Shown here piece by piece: positions 56,620-64,000 of a stretch of 64,000 bases of DNA. A model generated the notes under the pieces. The model was not told the DNA's origin. It did not search any database and worked only from the letters and a program-made list of their open reading frames with translations. The first letter of the stretch is position 1; each line of letters opens with the position of its first letter. A program made the translations under genes and the position numbers. The stretch is from Urophycis tenuis (lineage: Eukaryota; Chordata; Actinopteri; Gadiformes; Phycidae), in contig JAXIVH010000020.1 of the NCBI GenBank assembly GCA_036785325.1, forward strand, positions 6,801,879-6,865,878. The letters run 5' to 3'.

Positions 56620-58560
56620 GCTAATGTATTTGTAAGGAAAGAATGATGTTAATTGAAACGTTGAAGGTATGTTTTTAGCTGCTGGGTAGACTTCAGTCAA
56701 CCTGACGCAGTTTAGTCTGTGTTCAACCAGACTGCTCGAGGATGGGCTCATTTTAAGCGGGGAAATCTAAGCTTTCCAACGGCGTATGGCAAGACTATAT
56801 TCACTAAAGGGTCGTTGAAATACTAAGCTAATTAATTTGTGTTCTGTAAGGAAAGATTGATGTTAATTGAAACGTTGAAGGTATGTTTTTAGCTGCTGGG
56901 TAGACTTCAGTCAACCTGACGCAGTTTAGTCTGTGATCAACCAGACTGCTGGCGGATGGGCTCATTTTAAGCAGGGAAATCTAAGCTTTTCAACGGCGTA
57001 TGGTAAGACTATATTCACCAAAGGGCCGTTGAAATACTAAGCTAATTAATTTGTGTTCTGTAAGGAAAGATTGATGTTAATTGAAACGTTGAAGGTATGT
57101 TTTTAGCTGCTGGGTAGACTTCAGTCAACCTGACGCAGTTTAGTCTGTGATCAACCAGACTGCTCGGGGATGGGCTCATTTTAAGCGGGGAAATCTAAGC
57201 TTTCCAACGGCGTATGGCAAGACTATATTGACTCATGGGTCGTTTAAATACTAAGCTAATTAATTTGTGTTCTGTAAGGAAAGATTGATGTTAATTGAAA
57301 CGTTGAAGGTATGTCTTTAGCTGCTGTGTAGACTTCAGTCAACCTGACGCAGATTTGTCTGTGAGCAACCAAATTGCTCGGGGATGGGCTCATTATAAGC
57401 GGGGAAATCTAAGCTTTCCAACGGCGTATGGCAAGACTATATTCACCAAAGGGCCGTTGAAATACAAAGCTAATTAATTTGTGTTCTGTAAGGAAAGATT
57501 GATGTTAATTGAAACGTTAAAGGTATGTTTTTAGCTGCTGGGTAGACTTCATTCAACCTGAGGCAGTTTAGTCTGTGATCAACCAGACTGCTCGCGGATG
57601 GGCTCATTTTAAGCGGGGAAATCTAAGCTTTCCAACGGCGTATGGCAAGACTATATTGACTCATGGGTCGTTGAAATACTAAGCTAATTAATTAGTGTTC
57701 TGTAAGGAAAGATTGATGTTAATTGAAACGTTGAAGGTATGTTTTTAGCTGCTGGGTAGACTTCACTCAACCTGACACAGTTTTCTCTGTGAGCAACCAA
57801 TTTGCTCGGGGATGGGCTCATTATAAGCGGGGAAATCTAAGCTTTCCAACGGCGTATGGCAAGACTATATTCACCAAAGGGTCGTTGAAATACTAAGCTA
57901 ATTAATTTGTGTTCTGTAAGGAAAGATTGATGTTAATTGAAACGTTGAAGTTATGTTTTTAGCTGCTGGGTAGACTTCAGTCAACCTGACGCAGTTTAGT
58001 CTGTGATCAACCAGACTGCTCGCGGATGGGCTCATTTTAAGCGGGGAAATCTAAGCTTTCCAACGGCATATGGCAAGACTATATTCACTAAAGGGTCGTT
58101 GAAATACTAAGCTAATTCATTTGTGTTCTGTAAGGAAAGATTGATGTTAATTGAAACGTTGAAGGTATGTCTTTAGCTGCTGTGTAGACTTCAGTCAACC
58201 TGACGCAGATTTGTCTGTGAGCAACCAAATTGCTCGGAGATTGGCTCATTTTAAACGGGGAAATCTAAGCTTTCCAACGACGTATGGCATGACTATATTT
58301 GCCCATGGGTCGTCGAAATACTAAGCTAATTAATTTGTGTTCTGTAAGGAAAGATTGATGTTAATTGAAACGTTGAAGGTATGTCTTTAGCTGCTGTGTA
58401 GACTTCAGTCAACCTGACGCAGATTTGTCTGTGAGCAACCAAATTGCTCGGAGATGGGCTCATTTTAAACGGGGAAATCTAAGCTTTCCAACGACGTATG
58501 GCATGACTATATTTGCCCATGGGTCGTCGAAATAATAAGCTGATTCATGTGTGTTCTGTT
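56620..58560. repeat. 214-bp satellite, block A
   Basis: Nine head-to-tail units. GTAAGGAAAGA starts at 56632, 56846, 57060, 57274, 57488, 57702, 57916, 58130 and 58344, always 214 bp apart. Conserved parts include TTAATTGAAACGTTGAAGG, CAACCTGACGCAG and AATCTAAGCTTTCCAACG. Two unit types alternate (CAACCAGACTGCTC against CAACCAAATTGCTC). Confidence 0.95.
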
Positions 58561-58671
58561 GGCTGTGGAAAGAAAATAGCACACAAGTCATACCAAGTCA
58601 CCTTTATTTTTCAGTGATAAACATTAATAAATAAACAGTATGGACATTGTATAAACAGTTGTATAAAAAGT
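58561..58671. repeat. Non-satellite insert, copy 1
   Basis: About 110 bp (GGCTGTGGAAAGAAAATAGC to GTATAAAAAGTG) replace part of a satellite unit and recur at 59261-59372. The minus strand holds AATAAAGG, a possible polyadenylation signal. Confidence 0.8.
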
Positions 58672-59260
58672 GACTTCATTCAACCTGACGCAGTTTAGTC
58701 TGTGAGTAACCAAATTGCTCGCGGATGGGCTCATTTTAAGCGGGGAAATCTAAGGTTCCCAACGGCGTATGGCAAGACTATATTGAGTCATGGGTCGTTG
58801 AAATACTAAGCTAATTAATTTCTGTTCTTTATTGAAAGATTGATCTTAATTGAAACGTTGAAGGTATGTTTTTAGCTGCTGGGTAGACTTCAGTCAACCT
58901 GACGCAGTTTTGTCTGTGATCAACCAGACTGCTCGCGGATGGGCTCATTTTAAGCGGGGAAATCTAAGCTTTCCAACGGCGTATGGCAAGACTATATTCA
59001 CTAAAGGGTCGTTGAAATACTAAGCTAATTCATTTTTGTTCTGTAAGGAAAGATTGATGTTAATTGAAACGTTGAAGGTATGTCTTTAGCTGCTGTGTAG
59101 ACTTCAGTCAACCTGACGCAGATTTGTCTGTGAGCAACCAAATTGCTCGGAGATTGGCTCATTTTAAACGGGGAAATCTAAGCTTTCCAACGACGTATGG
59201 CATGACTATATTTGCCCATGGGTCGTCGAAATAATAAGCTGATTCATGTGTGTTCTGTTG
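58672..59260. repeat. 214-bp satellite, block B
   Basis: About 2.7 units between the two copies of the insert. Together with the insert this forms a larger repeat of about 700 bp. Confidence 0.9.
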
Positions 59261-59445
59261 GCTGTGGAAAGAAAATAGCACACAAGTCATACCAAGTCAC
59301 CTTTATTTTTCAGTGATAAACATTAATAAATAAACAGTATGGACATTGTATAAACAGTTGTATAAAAAGTGTAAACGGTATGAACAGTGTTCTTATAAAA
59401 GATATCAATATCAATACTGATCACGTGTGTATTTTATATTTCCAG
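59261..59445. repeat. Non-satellite insert, copy 2, leading to exon-like DNA
   Basis: Same sequence as 58561-58671, then it continues past the shared part (AAACGGTATGAACAGTG) to ATTTTATATTTCCAG, a good splice acceptor. The longer copy is likely the source of the shorter one. Confidence 0.7.
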
Positions 59446-59949
59446 GTTATTTGTTGATGAGCCAGAGCCTGTGACTCCCACCAACCGGCCCGTTCAGCCC
59501 ACTGCGTTGTCGTCCTCCACCCGGCCGAAGCCTCCTGCGCCCACCCGCCTCCAGCCGAGGCCTCCTGCTGCGTCAGCCTGTGGCCCGCCCGCCCCCTGTG
59601 TCGGCAGCACCCATACCGCTGGTCCTCCCCGCACAGCCACAGGCCCCCTCCGTCCTGCTTCGTGGGCCATCCTGCAGCTGTCTCTGCAGTCATCGTGTGT
59701 CAAAACCATTCAAACTTGTATATGGTAACATTTCAAAATGACACCAGCATAAATGAGGACCTTGCAATAGGTTGTGTGTTACATGACCCCCCTGGCATAC
59801 AGCTGTATGTCTCTGTGAAGGTGGTTGTGAAGAACTGCATCCGGCTGAACAAGTACAAGTGCCGGTGAGGCAGCAACTCTCTCGAGGGGTTGCACGCCCA
59901 CCTGGTTAACGCCATCCCTTCACAGCGATGTGGGATCATGCCGTTCCAA
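59446..59949 (+). pseudogene. Exon-like island, probable gene fragment
   Basis: A GC-rich block between the acceptor TTTATATTTCCAG and a donor CAA|GTAAGTG. It begins with an open Pro/Ala/Thr-rich stretch (LFVDEPEPVTPTNRP). A second frame reads VIVCQNHSNLYMVTFQND, then VSVKVVVKNCIRLNKYKCR, a TGA at about 59866, and on in frame through LEGLHAHLVNAIPSQRCGI to the donor. The frame change and the in-frame TGA suggest a decayed exon set, or an extra intron that I cannot place. I do not recognise the family. Surrounding DNA is satellite on both sides. Confidence 0.5.
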
Positions 59950-59959
59950 GTAAGTGATT

Positions 59960-59962
<3 letters not shown>

Positions 59963-59990
<28 letters not shown>

Positions 59991-60047
59991 GCGCGCATAT
60001 ATACACACACACACACACTTATATATACACACACATATATATATATA
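59963..60047. repeat. CA/TA compound microsatellite
   Basis: AC repeats with a CGCGCG and TATATA interruption. Short cysteine/valine-rich open frames here are artefacts. Confidence 0.95.
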
Positions 60048-60214
60048 CTTAAACATAGCTGACCCTTTTTTTCCCCCTTCTCGGGGATTATGCTCCCAGT
60101 TTTGATCTCGGACGTCTGGTCACTTATAGCATATAATAATATTCTATTACTGTTAAGCCAACTATGAATAATAAAACAGGCCAAAACATGTGTCCTTTAT
60201 CATAGCTACACGTG
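60048..60214. other. Unique sequence, no gene seen
   Basis: Short stretch between the microsatellite and satellite block C. Nothing recognisable. Confidence 0.5.
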
Positions 60215-61213
60215 TTACAAAAAAAACGCGTGAATTGAAAAGTTGAAGGTATGTTTTTAGCTGCTGGGTAGACTTCAGTGAACCTGACGCAGTTTTGTCT
60301 GTGAGCAACCAGACTGCTCGCGGATGGGCTCATTTTAAGCGGGGAAATCTAAGGTTCCCAACGGCGTATGGCAAGACTATATTGAGTCATGGGTCGTTGA
60401 AATACTAAGCTAATTAATTTCTGTTCTTTATTGAAAGATTGATCTTAATTGAAACGTTGAAGGTATGTTTTTAGCTGCTGGGTAGACTTCAGTCAATCTG
60501 ACGCAGTTTTGTCTGTGAGCAAGCAGACTGCTCACGGATGGGCTCATTTTAAGCGGGGAAATCTAAGCTTTCCAACGGCGTATGGCAAGACTATATTGAC
60601 TCATTGGTCGTTGAAATACTAAGCTAATTAATTTGTGATCTGTAAGGAAAGATTGATGTTAATTGAAACGTTGAAGGTATGTTTTTAGCTGCTGGGTAGA
60701 CTTCAGTCAACCTGACACAGTTTTGTCTCTGAGCAACCAAATTGCTCAGGGATGGGCTCATTATAAGCGGGGAAATCTAAGCTTTCCAACGGCGTATGGC
60801 AAGACTATATTCACCAAAGGGTCGTTGAAATACTAAGCTAATTAATTTGGGTTCTGTAAGGAAAGATTGATGTTAATTGAAACGTTAAAGGTATGTTTTT
60901 AGCTGCTGGGTAGACTTCATTCAACCTGACGCAGTTTAGTCTGTGATCAACCAGACTGCTCGCGGATGGGCTCATTTTAAGCGGGGAAATCTAAGCTTTC
61001 CAACGGCGTATGGCAAGAGTATATTGACTCATGGGTCGTTGAAATACTAAGCTAATTAATTTGTGTTCTGTAAGGAAAGATTGATGTTAATTGAAACGTT
61101 GAAGGTATGTCTTTAGCTGCTGTGTAGACTTCAGTCAACCTGACGCAGATTTGTCTGTGAGCAACCAAATTGCTTGGGGATGGGCTCATTATAAGCGGGG
61201 AAATCTAAGCTTG
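60215..61213. repeat. 214-bp satellite, block C
   Basis: About 4.7 units, starting inside a unit and ending abruptly at AATCTAAGCTT, where unrelated sequence begins. Confidence 0.92.
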
Positions 61214-61920
61214 ATATTGGCGAGTGCAACTGCCTTTGATCCCCTATTCAACAACCGAGTCGTTGGATGAGGTGGGGGGGGGGTCATCGAGATAACTCTA
61301 ACGAACCTAACCGAGCCAGGGCCATCGAAAGAACGGGCTCTCTACACAACCCATTTATATTACCTTACCAACTGTTATTCACAAAACGACCACTAGATGG
61401 AGGCGATGGACCACCACTGAAGAATCAAAAGAAGGCAACCAGCCTTTAACACAAAGACTAAAAACTCACTCCAGCTGTGATCCTCTTTATCTAAATAAAT
61501 AAATAAACAAAAATGAATAAATAAATAGACTAAATAAATATACAAATATAAATAAATAAATGAAATATAGATTACCTTACCAACTATTGCAATTACCTAT
61601 TATTATTATTATTACTTACCTATTAATGCAATTTCCCAACCTGGGAACAATAGAGTATTTCTATTTCTATTTCTATAACTCTTTTTCACAAAACGACCAC
61701 TAGGTGGAGACGACGCACCACCAGCGAGGAATCAAAAGAGGAGGAACAACCTTGAATACAAAGATTAAAACCCACTCCAGCGGTGAGTCTCTCGATGTAT
61801 TTATTTACTAAAAAAATATATATTAAATATATATACTCCTCCCATCTCTTCTCCCCTGTCTTCCCTCATGGAAATGAGGGAGTTGGGGGAGATAGAGTGT
61901 ACTAGCCCGATCCGGCGGGG
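61214..61920. other. Dispersed-repeat region without a gene
   Basis: Two related segments, 61370-61500 and 61676-61810, share ACAAAACGACCACTAG, GGAATCAAAAGA-like and ACTCACTCCAGC-like parts; a third relative of the last part lies at 63745-63800. Between them are AAATAAAT-rich simple sequence and a LINE-like tail. No supported coding frame. Confidence 0.6.
61628..61675 (+). repeat. LINE/SINE-like 3' tail
   Basis: TTCCCAACCTGGGAACAATAG followed by repeated TTTCTA: a short stem-loop, a degenerate AATAAA-like signal and a tandem tail. Related to 15318-15380 on the other strand. Confidence 0.45.
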
Positions 61921-61964
61921 GTGAGTTCAGTCCGTACAGACTGTCTCACCTTGACTCTACCTTC

Positions 61965-62830
61965 CTCAATCTCTAGCTCTAACTCTAACCCTAGGGATAA
62001 CCTCAACCCCAACCCTAACCATAGGCCTAACCTTAGCCCTAACCCTAACTCAACCCTAACACTAACCCTTACCTTGGCCCTAATCTTAACACTAACCTCA
62101 ACCCCTAACCTTAGCCTTAACACTAACCCTAACCCCTACTCTAACTCTAACCCTAACCCCTACTCTAACTCTAACCCTAAGCCTACCCTAACCTCCAACA
62201 CTAACCCTACCCTAACTCTAACGCTAACCCTAACTCTAACCTTTGCCCTAACTTTAGCCCTAACCCTAGCCTCAGCCATAACCCTAACCCTAACCTTAGC
62301 CCTAACCCTAACCTTAACCCTAACCCTAACCTTGGCCCTAACCTTAACACTAACCTCAAACCTAACCTTAACCCTAACCTCAGCCATAACCCTAACCCTA
62401 ACCTTAGCCCTAACCCTAATTCTAGCCCTAACCCTAATCTTAACCATAACCTTAACCCTAACCTTGGCCCTAACACTTAACCTAACCTTATCCATAACAC
62501 TAACCCTAACCCCAACCCTAACCTTAACCCCAATCTCAGCCGTAACCCCAACCCTAACCTTATCCCTAACCTTAAACCTAACCCTAACCTCAGCCCTAAC
62601 CTTAACCCTAACCTCAGCCCTCATCTTAACCCTAACCCCTAACCCCTAACCTCTAACCCTAACCCTAACCTTACCCTAACCGTAACGCTAACCCTAACCC
62701 TTACTCTAACCTTAGCCCTAACCTTAGCCCTAACCGTATCCCTAACCTTAACCCTAACCTTAACCCTAAACCGTAACCTTATACCTAACCCTAACCTCAG
62801 CCCTAACCTTAACCCTAACCGCAACCCCTC
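61965..62830. repeat. Degenerate telomere-type CCCTAA repeats
   Basis: About 0.87 kb of CCCTAA mixed with CCTTAA, CTCTAA, CCATAA and CCTCAG variants, without long exact runs. Frames reading LTLTL or VRVRV are by-products. It reads CCCTAA on plus, the opposite orientation to the three TTAGGG runs at 36-54 kb. Confidence 0.9.
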
Positions 62831-62925
62831 CCATTTACTTCAAACCTAACGTTAAGGTTAACTGCTAACTCTACCCCTAAATCTACCCTAACCTTAACCT
62901 ACACTTGACATATTGGAGGAAGAAG

Positions 62926-62942
62926 ACAATTACCCAGCATGC
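62926..62942 (+). promoter_or_regulatory. ZNF143/THAP11-like motif
   Basis: ACAATTACCCAGCATGC resembles the ZNF143/THAP11 consensus (ACAATTCCCAGCATGC) with one insertion or mismatch. It may mark a promoter in the following GC-richer DNA, but no gene is identified. Confidence 0.25.
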
Positions 62943-64000
62943 ATTTCATCCGGAAAACTTTTCACAAAAAAACCCATTACCGAAGTACCTACGGCGAGAA
63001 TAGACTACCCCAAGAAATTGTTGTTTTGGGTGAGGAAAGTAAGCCATTGAGTCTTCTCTAAGGTCAACTTCCTACACAATCTCTGTAGTCGCGCGGTGTA
63101 TGGGGCACAGGAATTGTTATTAACAGGCTGTTCGGCATGGGGTCCTGGAGGGGCCAGGGAGGCAGTGCTTAGTCGCGGCTGGCCTTGGCCTTTCCTACCC
63201 TGGGACCGACTGGGAAGGCACCGCTGGTCGGGGCTGGTCTTGGTCTTTCCTAGGTCTGGACACCCATCGCTGAGGATAGCTGCATTGGGGGACCGTGGAG
63301 GCAGTGCTTTGTCACGGCTGGCCTCGGTCCTTCGTGACCCCAGTTTTCTGCTAGTTCATCTGGACCCAACAGAGGACAAGAACCAAGCTCCGGCCCTGAT
63401 TGGCCAAACCAGGGCTACCTAGCGGTGTTAACAACTGGTTTGTGCTGGTCAGGGGGTAAGTATGTGCCCCCTCCTCTCCATAACCAAAACAATGTATCCT
63501 AAAAAGTGTTTTACTTACCTTTACTTACCTCGACGTTACCTCAACAAATGATCACTCCTAAAAAAGCTTAAACCCAATACCAATTCCATTTCGGAAACGA
63601 CACACCTTGAGAATTGATCACTCTCGGGGGGGCCTCCCTTGGGTGAGGGTGTATAGTGACAATGGCCAGAAACACCCTATGATCCCAGGGTCCACTACTG
63701 ATGACGTGTCCTAATATTTCGATAGCACGTTTATACTAAAATAGAAATGGAAAAGAAAAGTCTCACTCCAGCTGTGACTCGTCTTTATTCAAATAAGTAA
63801 ATATACCAATGCATTGGAAGTACCTTCAATCAAACTAGATTGACCTTCATCTTGGAACAAAGAAAACCTTTGGGAAAAGGAAAAACAAGTCTATATCTCC
63901 AAATCAGCGGTTATATCACAACAAGACAGATAACCATTTCGTTTTACTTCATTCTTGGTAATATGGGAAAAGAGAGCTGCGGATGACTAGATATTGGCGA
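62943..64000. other. Unassigned sequence at the right edge
   Basis: A GC-rich stretch (63050-63470) has two related segments with GGAGGCAGTGCTT and GGCTGGCCT near 63157 and 63299, and a donor-like GGGGGTAAGTATG near 63451. A 108-codon frame (63096-63422) has no recognisable motif. 63740-63800 holds the third copy of the CTCACTCCAGCTGTGA segment. I make no gene call. Confidence 0.4.

Noticed and set aside
61921..62649. 242-codon frame rich in Leu and Thr, and its antisense partners
   Set aside because: Translation of degenerate CCCTAA repeats.
63096..63422. 108-codon frame as a gene
   Set aside because: No recognisable motif, an internal duplicated segment and no start or splice context beyond one donor-like site.
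61213..64000. Shared GATATTGGCGA at 61215 and at the window end as element termini
   Set aside because: Only 11 bp are shared and the right flank is cut by the window edge, so it cannot be told from chance.

Overview
This is a eukaryotic, animal window. It holds spliced genes with GT-AG introns, rolling-circle and LTR retrotransposons, vertebrate-type TTAGGG repeats and large satellite arrays, and no bacterial gene organisation. A ray-finned fish is the best guess, from the Helentron type, the LINE-like tails ending in short tandem repeats and the satellite style. I cannot fix the species from sequence alone.

1-295 is the end of a satellite array: a minisatellite and a deleted unit of the same family that fills 22.6-56.6 kb. 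About 0.3-15.4 kb is a Helentron-type region read on the minus strand, although its exact ends are not resolved. Its main gene (11089 to 1420) joins eight small phase-matched exons to one 7.5-kb exon. It would encode about 2,867 residues: an SGNH-hydrolase-like domain, a C76-like cysteine protease region, an OTU protease, HUH Rep, PIF1 helicase and an AP-endonuclease-like domain. All catalytic motifs I looked for are present and the frame is open, so it looks intact. A second spliced gene upstream on the same strand (14867 to 13971) would encode a 178-residue helical protein with a Pro/Glu-rich tail. Both genes seem to begin with a noncoding leader exon, and both place ATG at or next to a splice acceptor.

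15.47-19.87 kb is a complete Ty3/gypsy element on the plus strand. It has LTRs that look identical by eye, a CCAT target duplication and a tRNA-Trp-type primer site. Gag carries a CHCC knuckle, and Pol follows through a textbook -1 frameshift signal (GGGAAAC, 6-nt spacer, stem-loop). The features suggest the CsRn1 clade and a very recent insertion.

20.2-22.6 kb holds two minisatellites, one with a regular 189-bp higher-order period. 22.6-56.6 kb is a head-to-tail array of 16 units of about 2.0-2.4 kb (one truncated). The units are separated by TCTA microsatellites and a recurrent 34-35-bp hairpin. Each full unit carries CTCF-like motifs, internal sub-repeats and a terminal minisatellite, and many end in an 18-bp palindrome. 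Three units contain short TTAGGG runs. I see no protein-coding gene in the array.

56.6-61.2 kb is a satellite with an exact 214-bp period, interrupted by a duplicated AT-rich segment and an exon-like, probably pseudogenic island (59446-59949). 61.2-64 kb holds dispersed repeats, a LINE-like tail, about 0.9 kb of degenerate CCCTAA repeats and unassigned sequence. The telomere-type repeats hint at a subtelomeric or telomere-derived setting, but this is inference.
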